From SZUA-430 sp965227535 (lineage in GTDB: Bacteria > Pseudomonadota > Alphaproteobacteria > Micropepsales > Micropepsaceae), in contig OZ245761.1 in the NCBI GenBank assembly GCA_965227535.1, positions 2,170,001 to 2,234,000 of the forward strand: a DNA stretch of 64,000 nucleotides. Reading direction: 5' to 3'. The notes below the pieces were generated by a model. The model had not been told where the DNA came from and did no database searches. It was given only the letters and a program-made list of their open reading frames with translations. The first letter of the stretch is position 1. Each line of letters starts with the position of its first letter. A program made the position numbers and the translations under genes. Shown here one piece after another: positions 34,186 through 42,978 of the stretch.

Positions 34186-34321
34186 CGCCTAGCCCGCACT
34201 AGCACCCGACGAACAACCGTCCACGTCCATTCCACCGATGGCAGCCAGACGCAGCCGGCGACGGCGGATCTGCGCGCCGTCTCACTCTAAACCACAGACT
34301 CAAACCCACGAAGAACAGCCC
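34186..34321. other. Short intergenic stretch without evident elements
   Basis: 136 bp between the MAPEG gene and the diiron-protein gene. No clear promoter, terminator or small gene seen. Confidence 0.3.
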
Positions 34322-35233
34322 ATGAGCTACCAATACAGTTTCAAAGACGTCCTCGGCCGCGCTGAGCGCATTGTTTGGCGCGTCGAAGATTTGATCGGCG
34401 AAGGCAAGACGCTCGATTTCGCCAAGCCCTTCATGCCCGAAAGCCTTGCGCGCGTCGAAGGCCTGGCATTCCTGTCGCCGGCCGAGAAGCGTATACTGAA
34501 TCAGATTCGCGGCCACGCTTATCTGTCGCTCTTCGGCGTCATCGAAGAGTTCATCCTGCCGTTCGTGCTCGACCACGCGCGTCCCTTTATCAACGGCGAA
34601 GACTATCGCACCCGCGCGTTCCTGGAATTCGCCGGCGAAGAAGCAAAGCACATCCACCTCTTCCGCTGCTTTGAAAACGAGTTCGTCAAAGGCTTCCACG
34701 TCGGCTGCAAAGTCATCGGACCGGCCGACGCGATCGCCAAGCACATCCTCTCGCACCACCCGCTGTCGGTGGCGCTCGCCATTCTGATGATCGAATGGAC
34801 CACCCAGCGCCACTTCCAGGACTCGATCCACGACGACGGCACGCTCGACCCGCAGTTCAAAAACCTGCTGAAGCACCACTGGATGGAAGAAATGCAGCAC
34901 GCCCAGCTCGACACACTCATGTGCGAGACGATCGCGGACGGCATGACCCAAGCTCAAATCGACGAAGGCGTCGACGGCTTCCTCAAGATCGGCGCCTTCA
35001 TCGACGACGGCTTGAAACAACAAACCACGTTCGATCTCGAAGCTCTCGAGGCTGCCTGCGGACGCACGCTTAACTCTCACGACCGCGAGACGTTCATGTC
35101 GGCGCAACATCAGGCAAACCGCTGGACCTACCTCGGAACCGGTCTGACGCACAAAAACTTCCTCGAAACCCTAGGCAAGCTCAGCCCTGCGAAGCGGGCC
35201 ATGATCGAAGGCGTGTCCAGCACGTTCTGCTGA
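34322..35233 (+). CDS. Ferritin-like diiron protein of unknown function
   Basis: 303 residues, mainly helical, no signal peptide. Two E-E-x-x-H motifs (FAGEEAKHIHLF and WMEEMQHAQLD) plus helices with VIEEFILPF and IEWTTQRHFQD supply the carboxylate/histidine ligands of a four-helix diiron centre. That is compatible with AurF-type N-oxygenases, other diiron oxidases or ferritin-like proteins. Start at ATG 34322, with GAAGAACAG upstream; 28 further open codons upstream are not convincing. No partner reductase is adjacent. Exact activity cannot be stated. Confidence 0.72.
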   Translation: MSYQYSFKDVLGRAERIVWRVEDLIGEGKTLDFAKPFMPESLARVEGLAFLSPAEKRILNQIRGHAYLSLFGVIEEFILPFVLDHARPFINGEDYRTRAFLEFAGEEAKHIHLFRCFENEFVKGFHVGCKVIGPADAIAKHILSHHPLSVALAILMIEWTTQRHFQDSIHDDGTLDPQFKNLLKHHWMEEMQHAQLDTLMCETIADGMTQAQIDEGVDGFLKIGAFIDDGLKQQTTFDLEALEAACGRTLNSHDRETFMSAQHQANRWTYLGTGLTHKNFLETLGKLSPAKRAMIEGVSSTFC

Positions 35234-35327
35234 ACGTCAAAGCTTGAAGGTCGCGTGCACTTGAGCAAACACATCGCGCCACCTATCGTGTCCCCAAGCG
35301 CCGCGTCGCGCGCTTGGGAACTCTCGC

Positions 35328-36458
35328 ATGCAACGTGCCGCGCCGGCTGACCCGGTCGATGTTCTTGCCAGCATACCGCTGAATGTCAGCGGCGCGTCCG
35401 CGTGGCTGCAATCCCACTGGCCCGAAGTGCTGACCGCGTTGCTCTGGATCGTCGTCGCTCTCGCCGCAGGGGCCGCGATCTATCTCGGCCTTAAACTCGC
35501 CCGCGATCGTCTGGTCACAATTCTGCGCGACGACAAGGACCGCGCCATCTGGCGCTCGGTCGCAGCCTCCGTCGTCGCCAACACCTGGCGCGTCTCATTC
35601 TTCGTCCTGTCGGCTTCCGTAGCGGCCGCCATCTTGGGCCTCTCGCCCGCATGGTGGCGCGCCGTAATCGGCGCCACGCTGGTCGTGCAGGTTGGCCTAT
35701 GGCTAGGATCGTTCCTGCGCGAATTCGTCGCCCGTTACGCCGAGCGCAAAACCACCGACCGCAGCGCCCTCGCGAACGCGATGTCGTTGGTGCAAATCTT
35801 CATCAACGTCGCCGTCTGGTCGATCGTGGCCCTCGTGCTGCTGTCGAACATGGGCATGGACGTCACCGCGCTCGTCGCGGGTCTAGGCGTCGGCGGCATC
35901 GCGATCGGTCTTGCGGCGCAAAGCATCTTCGCCGACCTCTTCGCCTCGCTCTCGATCATCCTCGACCGCCCCTTCATGCGCGGCGACTTCGTCGTCTTCG
36001 GCGAACACATGGGCACGATCGAGCGCATCGGCATCAAGTCGACGCGCATCCGCTCGCTCTCCGGCGAACAAATCGTCGTCTCGAATTCGAACCTCCTGCA
36101 AGCGACGATCCGCAACTATCAGCTGCTCTACGAACGCCGCATCCAGTTCAAACTCAACGTCAGCTACAAGACACCCGTCGACAAGCTGGCGCTGATCCCC
36201 AACCTCGTGCGCGAAGCCATCACCAGCCGCAACAAGACGCGCTTCGACCGCGGTCACCTCAAGGAATTCGGCGACTCGGCGCTGCTCTTCGAGTTCGTCT
36301 ATTTCGTGCTGGACCCCGACTACAACGTCTACATGGACGTGCATCAGGAAATAAACTTGGCAATCCTGCGCGCGCTGGAGACGCACGACATCGACCTCTC
36401 GTTCCCGCAGCCCAGCGTCATCGTCAACCCGCCGCAGCCGGCGGATGCAAAAGCCTAA
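35328..36458 (+). CDS. MscS-family mechanosensitive channel
   Basis: 376 residues. Four to five N-terminal hydrophobic segments, then the pore helix region VTALVAGLGVGGIAIGLAAQSIFADLFASLSIILDRPF, which is the MscS TM3 and beginning of the beta domain. RIGIKSTRIRSLSGEQIVVSNSNLL follows and matches the beta domain. Releases solutes on hypo-osmotic shock. Longer than E. coli MscS (286) by extra N-terminal helices. Its stop overlaps that of the minus-strand kinase gene. Confidence 0.94.
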   Translation: MQRAAPADPVDVLASIPLNVSGASAWLQSHWPEVLTALLWIVVALAAGAAIYLGLKLARDRLVTILRDDKDRAIWRSVAASVVANTWRVSFFVLSASVAAAILGLSPAWWRAVIGATLVVQVGLWLGSFLREFVARYAERKTTDRSALANAMSLVQIFINVAVWSIVALVLLSNMGMDVTALVAGLGVGGIAIGLAAQSIFADLFASLSIILDRPFMRGDFVVFGEHMGTIERIGIKSTRIRSLSGEQIVVSNSNLLQATIRNYQLLYERRIQFKLNVSYKTPVDKLALIPNLVREAITSRNKTRFDRGHLKEFGDSALLFEFVYFVLDPDYNVYMDVHQEINLAILRALETHDIDLSFPQPSVIVNPPQPADAKA

Positions 36459-38488
36459 GCGTTGGCGAGCGCCTTTGCACGATCGGCCAAGTTACGCGAC
36501 GCCGGCAGGTGCACGGTCATCGTCGTACCGATGCCGACAGTGCTTTCAATCACAAGCGTCCCGCCATGCATTTCGATCAAGCGTTTGGCAATCACCAAGC
36601 CAAGCCCGGTGCCCTCGAACTTGCGCGACAACCGCCCGTCCACCTGCAGGAACGGCTCGCCGACGCGCGCAATGTCGTCCGCGCTCATCCCGATGCCGGT
36701 GTCGCGAACGGCAATCTCGACGCCACCGTCTTTCGACGGTTGCGCGGTAATATCGATCTCGCCGCCCCGTTCGGTGAATTTGACCGCGTTCGACGTCAGA
36801 TTGAGCAACGTCTGAAGCAGCAGCCGCCGATCGGCCAGCACGCTGCCTACCGCGGAATCAACGCTCCACGACACGGCAACCCCCGTATCTTCAGCTCCCG
36901 GTCGGATCATACGAAATGCCGACTCGATCAGGTCAGACACAGGCGTCTCTTCCTCATCCAGGCTGACTTTGTCCGCCTCGATGCGCGAGATATCCAGAAT
37001 GTCGTTGATCACGCTGAGCAGATGCTGACCGCTATTGTGAATGTCGCGGGCGTATTCCTTGCGCCGCTCGTCGCTTAGCGGCGCGTCATCGCTCTGCAGC
37101 AATTCGGAAAACCCGATGATCGCGTTAAGCGGCGTGCGCAATTCGTGGCTCATACTGGCGACGAAGCGCGACTTCGCCTGATTGGCGCTCTCGGCCTTCA
37201 ACTTCGATTCCAGCAACTCGACCCGCGCAGCGCTGATCTCGGTCACGTCTTGGGTGGTGCCGATCATCTTCACCGGCCGCCCCTGCGCGTCGCGCTTTAC
37301 TTCGCCCAGTTGATGCAGCACGCGAACGTCGCCGTTAGGCCATATCACGCGGTGATCGTAGTCGCACGACCGACCTTCCTCGACACCGCCGCGGATCGTG
37401 TCGCGCAAACGCGCTCGATCGTCGGGATGAACGAACGAAAGAAAAGCATCCAACGTCGGCGCCGTCGCGGCTGGCTCCAGCCCGACGAGCCGGAAGCAAT
37501 GATCCGACCATGACAACTTGTTGGTGCGGAACTCCCATTCCCAGCTGCCGATGTTGGCGATGCGTTGCGCCTGCTCAAGCTGCTCGCGAACCTGCTGCGA
37601 AGCCTGCTCGGCCTTCACGCGCTCGGTTACATCGACCGCCGACCCAATAACCTCGACAACCCGCCCCTCGCGGTCGCGCAAGGGTCCGTGAATCACGTCG
37701 ACGGTCAGGTACTCGCCTTCCGCAACGCGCACGACATGGTCGCCGCGCACAACCTCGCCCTTCGCAGCGCGCGCGACAGCGTCGCGCACGGCAGCCTGAA
37801 CCTCAGGCGAATGCGACCAGTAGTACGTGTCCCAAATCTTGCGGCCGATCATCTCCTGGCGCGTCAGACCGAAAGCTTCGACCGCGGCGCGGTTCGCATC
37901 GATGAGCGTCCCGTCGAGCGAAAACAACCCGACAAACGTGAACATGCTGTCCAGCATCTCGCGCTGCTTGCGCCGGCCTTCCTCGGCTTCTTCCTGCAGA
38001 CGCACGAGTTCGGTCACGTCCTGACAGATACCGACCATCGTCAACGGCTGTCCGTCAGCCCCGAACTCGACCTCGCCTTGCGCATTCAGCGTGCGCACTT
38101 CGCCGCTGGAAAGCACGATGCGATGCTGGATGCGGTAAGGCAGGCCCTGAAACATCGCCGCCTGGATCGACATCACCAAGCGATCGCGATCATCTGGGTG
38201 AATGTGCCTGAGGTACTCGTCGAAATTGGGCTCGCAGCCCAACTCCATCCCGAACATGCGATAGACCTGATCCGACCAAGAAATCTTGCCCGTGCGCACG
38301 TCCCACTGCCAACTGCCCATGTTGCCGATGCGCTGCGCCTCGGCCAGCATCGACTGGCTTCGCGCCAACGCAGCGCGCGCTTGCTCGGCGCGCCGCATCA
38401 AGAAGACAGCGCGCGCAGTGATGGCGAGGCTCGCGGCGAAAATCACCGCGCCACACAAAATCGCCAACGTCAACGCGTCCAGGTCCAT
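36455..38488 (-). CDS. Membrane-anchored multi-PAS sensor histidine kinase
   Basis: 677 residues from ATG 38488; a GTG 33 bases upstream is possible. One TM (about 6-28), then three PAS/PAC modules (about 55-160, 175-290, 300-425; e.g. GSWQWDVRTGKISWSDQVYRMFG and GSWEWEFRTNKLSWSDHCFRLVG). HisKA follows with His448 in SMSHELRTPLNAIIGFSELL, then a HATPase with N-box NLTSNAVKFTERGG, DTGIGM and GTGLGL. No receiver domain and no adjacent response regulator, so an orphan kinase. PAS ligand unknown. Confidence 0.92.
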   Translation of the reverse strand: MDLDALTLAILCGAVIFAASLAITARAVFLMRRAEQARAALARSQSMLAEAQRIGNMGSWQWDVRTGKISWSDQVYRMFGMELGCEPNFDEYLRHIHPDDRDRLVMSIQAAMFQGLPYRIQHRIVLSSGEVRTLNAQGEVEFGADGQPLTMVGICQDVTELVRLQEEAEEGRRKQREMLDSMFTFVGLFSLDGTLIDANRAAVEAFGLTRQEMIGRKIWDTYYWSHSPEVQAAVRDAVARAAKGEVVRGDHVVRVAEGEYLTVDVIHGPLRDREGRVVEVIGSAVDVTERVKAEQASQQVREQLEQAQRIANIGSWEWEFRTNKLSWSDHCFRLVGLEPAATAPTLDAFLSFVHPDDRARLRDTIRGGVEEGRSCDYDHRVIWPNGDVRVLHQLGEVKRDAQGRPVKMIGTTQDVTEISAARVELLESKLKAESANQAKSRFVASMSHELRTPLNAIIGFSELLQSDDAPLSDERRKEYARDIHNSGQHLLSVINDILDISRIEADKVSLDEEETPVSDLIESAFRMIRPGAEDTGVAVSWSVDSAVGSVLADRRLLLQTLLNLTSNAVKFTERGGEIDITAQPSKDGGVEIAVRDTGIGMSADDIARVGEPFLQVDGRLSRKFEGTGLGLVIAKRLIEMHGGTLVIESTVGIGTTMTVHLPASRNLADRAKALANA

Positions 38489-38613
38489 GAGGCCCGCGGG
38501 TCCTTCGCCACCACCAGCCACACTACGCGACGAGCTTTGAGGTTCCGTAACTCTATGGCGTTCGCGAACCCGTGCCCGTTGGCGGACTTCCGCCGCGCCG
38601 AGTAAATCGCGAG

Positions 38614-39489
38614 TTAACGCGCTTGTTTCTTGGCGGGGGTAAGACCCAATCGCCCGGCGATCATGCGATCCGCCGTCCGCTTCGGAACGGTGTTGAGAAC
38701 GAAGTTCAACACCGGCTCCGGCGTCACGGTATAGCGCACCTTCGGCTTCGCGACGGTCAGCACCTTCATGATCACCCGCCCCAGTGCTTCAGGCTTCAAA
38801 CCCTTGCGCCCCTGCTCGGCCGCGATCGTCTGCAGCTTCGCAAGCTGCGTCGCATAAGGCGTGTTGGCATAGCGCGAAATGTCCGTCTCCGTCGCTTTAC
38901 CCCATATCGCCGTCGCAACCGCACCCGGTGCGATAATGATGACGTCGATCTCAAACGGCATCAACTCGCGCCGCAGCGCCTCCGACAGGCCCTCAAGCCC
39001 GAACTTCGACGTGTTGTAAGCGCCCAGAAACGGAGTCGCATTCTTTCCGCCCACGGACGAAATATTGACAATGCGCCCTGACTTCCCCTTCAGATCGGGG
39101 TCGATGCCCAGCAGCGGCGCAAACGCCTGCGTCGAGATCACGACACCCGTCAGATTGACGTCAATCTGCTGACGAAACTCCTCGATCGGCATGTAGACAA
39201 GAGGCCCCGCAACCGCGATACCCGCGTTGTTGACGAGCCCAAACAACTTCTCGCCGTTCAACGCCTGACGAACGGTCGAAGCCGCCGCACGCACCGCCTT
39301 CTCGTCCAGCACGTCAAAAATCAACGGCACAAAGTTGGCGCCGAACTCCGCCGATAGCTTCTTGGCGTCCGCCTCTTTGCGCACACTGCCGAACACGCGA
39401 TAGCCCGCCTTGGTCAAAACCTTGGTCGCGCCCCACCCGATGCCGGTCGACACGCCCGTCACCACCACCGATTTCTGCTGCTTCGCCAT
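38614..39489 (-). CDS. Short-chain dehydrogenase/reductase (SDR)
   Basis: 291 residues. NAD(P) motif TGVSTGIG (11-18), NNAG (87-90), catalytic Ser around 144-145, and Tyr158-x3-Lys162 (YNTSK). Longer than the classical 250 by a C-terminal helical extension (ending PAKKQAR), as in SDRs acting on hydrophobic substrates. Upstream of the multi-PAS kinase by 125 bp. Substrate unknown. Confidence 0.92.
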   Translation of the reverse strand: MAKQQKSVVVTGVSTGIGWGATKVLTKAGYRVFGSVRKEADAKKLSAEFGANFVPLIFDVLDEKAVRAAASTVRQALNGEKLFGLVNNAGIAVAGPLVYMPIEEFRQQIDVNLTGVVISTQAFAPLLGIDPDLKGKSGRIVNISSVGGKNATPFLGAYNTSKFGLEGLSEALRRELMPFEIDVIIIAPGAVATAIWGKATETDISRYANTPYATQLAKLQTIAAEQGRKGLKPEALGRVIMKVLTVAKPKVRYTVTPEPVLNFVLNTVPKRTADRMIAGRLGLTPAKKQAR

Positions 39490-39537
39490 CCGCCCCGCTC
39501 CTGAAGAGTCGGGGACTGTATAGCCGCTTGGCTCGCG

Positions 39538-40911
39538 CTAAGCCAAAGGGACCGTCAACGTCGCCCGCAAACCGCCTCCGGCGCGGTTCGAAAGCGTCAC
39601 GTCGCCGCCATGCCCACGCGCAATCAAACGCGCGATCGCAAGCCCGAGGCCATACCCGCCCGTCTCCGCGCTGCGCGAATGCTCAAGCCGCGCAAACGGC
39701 TCGAACACCCGATCCAACTCGTTGTCCGGTATCCCAGGCCCATCGTCATCGACATGGATCGCGGCCATCCCTCCGGCGGCTTCTGCGCTGACCCGCGCCC
39801 GCACGCCATAGCGCATCGCATTCTCGATCAGATTTCGCAGCGCACGCCGCAACTCCGCCGCACGGCACACGCAGGCCAGCGCCACATCCGACGAATAGTT
39901 CACATCACCGCCGACCTCCGCCATATCGGCGCAAAGACTGTCGGCCAGCATAGCGACATCGACCGATCGCGCCGGCTCACCCGACCCGTCGATACGCACC
40001 GCGTCGAGTACCGCCTCCGTTATCGACTGCATCTCGCCAATCGTCTGCAGAAGACGCGAGCGCGTATCCTCGTCCGTCACAAACTCGGCCCGCACGCGCA
40101 ACGCCGCAATCGGGGTCCGCAGATCATGCGCCACCGCAGCCATCAGCGCGCGCTGGCTCTGCAACGTCGTCGTCACACGCTCCGACATCGCGTTGAACGC
40201 GCGCGCCGCTTCGCGAACCGGCTGAGGACCGGTCTCCGGCACCGCTTCGCGCGCTTCGCCCGTCCGCAACCGACGCGCCGCTTCCGCCAACCGCTGCAGT
40301 GGCCGCGCCACACGCCGCCCCATCCACAGCGACACAAGCAGCAGCGACGCAATGACGACGCCGCCCGCATAAAACATCGGCCACGACGGCGGCCGCGGCG
40401 GTGGCATGCCGAACCGGGCATTGAGCCACTGCGCGCCCGCCGGAATGGAGACATGCAAGCTCGCGGCATGCTCGGGCATCGCAGGCCCCTCGCCATGCCC
40501 CTCTCGCGGCGGCGGAGGCCGTGCGTCGACGGGCACGGCGCGTTCCACGTCGCTCAACGCATGCGCGCGCAAACCTGTCGCGATCTCCGGCCTCAGGCGC
40601 TCGCCGATAGAGGCCTCAACCGCCGCATCCCGCGACACCGCATCGCCGACCAGCGGCGCGGCATCCAACGACAAGCGCAAGCCGGGGCTCGACAACTCGG
40701 CGACCAATTCGCCCCTCAAACTCTCCGGCGACTTGAGGACAAGCCCGGCGACGCCCGCAATACGCTGCGATTGAAGATCGGCCGCAAACCGCGAGAACTG
40801 CTGCTCGCCACTGATGCGAAAGAAGACGATCGTGGCCAGATTGGAAAGCGCCAACGCGACCAAGATCGCGCTCGCGATCTCAAGCCACAACGGCAGTACA
40901 AATCGCTTCAT
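39538..40911 (-). CDS. Two-component sensor histidine kinase (HAMP type)
   Basis: 457 residues from the ATG at 40911, which overlaps the response-regulator stop (ATGA). TM1 about 9-28, a periplasmic sensor with Pro-rich stretch (to about 160), TM2 about 163-182, a HAMP domain, HisKA with AVAHDLRTPIAALRVR, and HATPase with NLIENAMRYG, DDGPGIP and YGLGLAIARLIARGHGG. The HDLRTP phosphobox places it with EnvZ/PhoQ-type kinases. Partner is the OmpR-type regulator just upstream. Confidence 0.95.
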   Translation of the reverse strand: MKRFVLPLWLEIASAILVALALSNLATIVFFRISGEQQFSRFAADLQSQRIAGVAGLVLKSPESLRGELVAELSSPGLRLSLDAAPLVGDAVSRDAAVEASIGERLRPEIATGLRAHALSDVERAVPVDARPPPPREGHGEGPAMPEHAASLHVSIPAGAQWLNARFGMPPPRPPSWPMFYAGGVVIASLLLVSLWMGRRVARPLQRLAEAARRLRTGEAREAVPETGPQPVREAARAFNAMSERVTTTLQSQRALMAAVAHDLRTPIAALRVRAEFVTDEDTRSRLLQTIGEMQSITEAVLDAVRIDGSGEPARSVDVAMLADSLCADMAEVGGDVNYSSDVALACVCRAAELRRALRNLIENAMRYGVRARVSAEAAGGMAAIHVDDDGPGIPDNELDRVFEPFARLEHSRSAETGGYGLGLAIARLIARGHGGDVTLSNRAGGGLRATLTVPLA

Positions 40912-41630
40912 GCCGCCACGGGTTCGGCGGTGAAGATATACCCGCCGCCCCACACCGTTTTGATCAAGCGGGGCGCGCGGGTGTCTATTTCGATCTTGCG
41001 CCGCAGCCGGCTGATGGCGCTGTCGATGCTGCGGTCGAACGGATCAAGATTCCGCCCTTGCGTGATGTCCAGCAACTGATCGCGCGTCAGCGCAATCTTC
41101 GGCCGCTCGATGAACGCGACGAGCAAGCGAAACTCACCCGAACTCAAAGGCAGCGCCGTACCGTTGGCGCCGATGAGTTCGCGACGCGCGATGTCCAACG
41201 TCCAGTTCTCGAAACGCACGCGCTGCGCCTGCAAATCTCCTGGCCGTCCACCCTGCCCTCGTGCACGCCGCAGCACCGCGCCGATGCGCGCGATCAACTC
41301 GCGCGGATTGCACGGCTTCACGACATAATCGTCGGCGCCGATCTCAAGCCCGATGATACGGTCAACCTCATCCCCGCGCGCCGTCAGCAAAATGATCGGC
41401 AATGCGCTTTCCGCCCTCATGCCGCGCGTCAGGTTCAAGCCGTCTTCACCCGGCATCATCACGTCCACGACCGCCAGGTCGATGCCGTTGGTTTTTAACA
41501 CGCGCCGCGCCGCAGCAGCACTCTCCGCCGCCGTCGCCCGATATCCGTTTGCCCGCATATAGCGAGAGAGGCCGTCGCGAATCTCGCGATTGTCGTCGAC
41601 GATCAAGATGTGGGGTTCGCTGGTGCTCAT
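40908..41630 (-). CDS. OmpR-family response regulator
   Basis: 240 residues. Receiver domain with phospho-acceptor Asp56 in VVDVMMPGEDG, Thr/Lys switch residues in LLTARG and VKPCNPRE. It is followed by a winged-helix DNA-binding domain (about 135-235; PLSSGEFRLLVAFIERP, DRSIDSAISRLRRKIE, TVWGGGYIF). Paired with the kinase gene downstream. Divergent from the EF-hand lipoprotein gene, which with its own promoter is the most likely target. Confidence 0.95.
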   Translation of the reverse strand: MSTSEPHILIVDDNREIRDGLSRYMRANGYRATAAESAAAARRVLKTNGIDLAVVDVMMPGEDGLNLTRGMRAESALPIILLTARGDEVDRIIGLEIGADDYVVKPCNPRELIARIGAVLRRARGQGGRPGDLQAQRVRFENWTLDIARRELIGANGTALPLSSGEFRLLVAFIERPKIALTRDQLLDITQGRNLDPFDRSIDSAISRLRRKIEIDTRAPRLIKTVWGGGYIFTAEPVAA

Positions 41631-41675
41631 AACCCCGAACCTACGAACGACGCGCCCCGGAAGAAAGCCGCCCCT

Positions 41676-41722
41676 TGTGACAGACTGTGTCGCCTCAGGC
41701 CTTTGTGCCGCCCCCGTCACAA
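41676..41722. promoter_or_regulatory. Possible operator between two-component operon and EF-hand genes
   Basis: Direct repeat TGTGAC (41676-41681) and TGTGTC (41686-41691) spaced 10 bp apart, with TTGTGAC also matched by the inverted GTCACAA at 41716-41722. OmpR-type regulators bind tandem half-sites at about one helical turn. Assignment is by position and repeat pattern only. Confidence 0.4.
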
Positions 41723-41795
41723 TTAAGGACATGCCCGGCAAACCCCCGCAATGTTCCTGAGCTTGAATGCCACCAGTGATGGAGAAGCCGGCGGC

Positions 41796-42404
41796 ATGAG
41801 AGTTCCAGTTATGGTTACGATATGCGCGGCGGCACTGCTTCTCGGCGCCTGCGGGCATGAGCGCGGTGGCCGCGGCGGCCCGCCTGGCGGGTTCGGCCCC
41901 GGTGGCGGCGGCCCCATGATGGGCGGCGGCGAAGTCCAGGCACGCGAGCTCCAACTGCGCCGCTTTGATGCCGACGCAGATGGAACGATCACCCGGGTCG
42001 AGTTGGATCAAGTGATCAAGGTCGATTTCACCGGCGCCGACAAGAACAACGACGGTCAACTCGATCCGGCCGAAACCCGTGCCGTAAACGAGCGGCTGCT
42101 GACGCAACGGGAGATCTCGCCGATCATCGACTGGAACGCCGACGGCCACATCATGATGGACGAGTTCGCTGCGCAGTGGCGCACCTTGTTCAGCAGAGCT
42201 GATGCCGACGGCGACGGCATCGTAACGGCGGAAGAATTGGCGGCCCGGGAAATGCCCAGAGGCCGCCCGCAGGGAAGGCCCGGCGGTGGACCGCCGGGTC
42301 AAGGACGTCCGGGGGGGGGCGCCCTGGCGGACGTGAGCAAGGTCAAGAGACTGAGGGGAAACAACGAATGTCAGTACGCATTATCTTCACGGCAAGTTTG
42401 CTAA
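41796..42404 (+). CDS. EF-hand lipoprotein with G9 tract near the 3' end
   Basis: 202 residues. Lipoprotein signal (LLLGAC, Cys19), a Gly/Pro-rich stretch, then four 12-residue EF-hand loops: DADADGTITRVE, DKNNDGQLDPAE, DWNADGHIMMDE, DADGDGIVTAEE. A Gly/Arg/Pro-rich tail (RGRPQGRPGG) follows. A run of nine G (42311-42319) then changes character: the annotated frame ends with an odd tail overlapping the next gene by 37 bases. With one more G the frame would join the downstream EF-hand gene; with one fewer it would stop at once. Ca2+ binding at the envelope is expected. Confidence 0.8.
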   Translation: MRVPVMVTICAAALLLGACGHERGGRGGPPGGFGPGGGGPMMGGGEVQARELQLRRFDADADGTITRVELDQVIKVDFTGADKNNDGQLDPAETRAVNERLLTQREISPIIDWNADGHIMMDEFAAQWRTLFSRADADGDGIVTAEELAAREMPRGRPQGRPGGGPPGQGRPGGGALADVSKVKRLRGNNECQYALSSRQVC

Positions 42405-42892
42405 CGGGCCTATGGATCGGCGCCGCGCAAGCCGCCGAACCTGAAGGCCCGCCGCCGCCGCCACCACCACCCGGATTCGGCCACGGTCCCGGCATGCCGC
42501 CGCCGCTGAGAGAGGCCGACGCCGACAACGACGGCCGCATCACCCGCGCCGAAGTGGACGCGGGTATCGCGGCGCGCTTCAAGAAAAGCGACACGAACCG
42601 CGACGGCGCTCTGGACGAAAAGGAATTCGTCGCCGCGATGCCGAAACCGCCCGATCACCCGGACCACCCAAAGCCGCCGGAAGGTGCGCCGCCGCACCCA
42701 CGCTTCGACCCTGCTGCGCGCTTCCACGCCACCGACTGGAACGGCGACGGCAAACTGTCGTCGGACGAATTCGCGCTGCCGATGAAGGCGATGGCGATCA
42801 ACGCTGACCGGGACGGCGATGGCGTCATTGCACCGGACGAGATGCGTGGACCTCCGCCCGGCGGCCCGCGTGGACCACGCCCGCCGCAATAG
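42368..42892 (+). CDS. Secreted EF-hand protein
   Basis: 174 residues. Signal peptide cleaved around AQA-AEP (about residue 22), a poly-proline stretch, then four EF-hand loops (DADNDGRITRAE, DTNRDGALDEKE, DWNGDGKLSSDE, DRDGDGVIAPDE) in two pairs split by a Pro/His linker. GAGGGGA precedes the ATG. A paralogue of the gene before it, with which its start overlaps. Periplasmic calcium buffering or sensing is likely; partner unknown. Confidence 0.85.
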   Translation: MSVRIIFTASLLTGLWIGAAQAAEPEGPPPPPPPPGFGHGPGMPPPLREADADNDGRITRAEVDAGIAARFKKSDTNRDGALDEKEFVAAMPKPPDHPDHPKPPEGAPPHPRFDPAARFHATDWNGDGKLSSDEFALPMKAMAINADRDGDGVIAPDEMRGPPPGGPRGPRPPQ

Positions 42893-42942
42893 TCTAGCCG
42901 GAGCCCTCCCGGTCCCCCCAAGAACTGCCGGGCTCTAGCAAA

Positions 42943-42975
42943 GCGCCGCGATGGGCCTGGAGCCTATCGCGGCGC
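42943..42975. terminator. Palindrome at convergent junction of EF-hand and ribB genes
   Basis: GCGCCGCGAT and ATCGCGGCGC form a perfect 10-bp stem around 13 bases. The flanks are only moderately T-rich on either strand. Likely a bidirectional terminator. Confidence 0.65.
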
Positions 42976-42978
42976 TCG

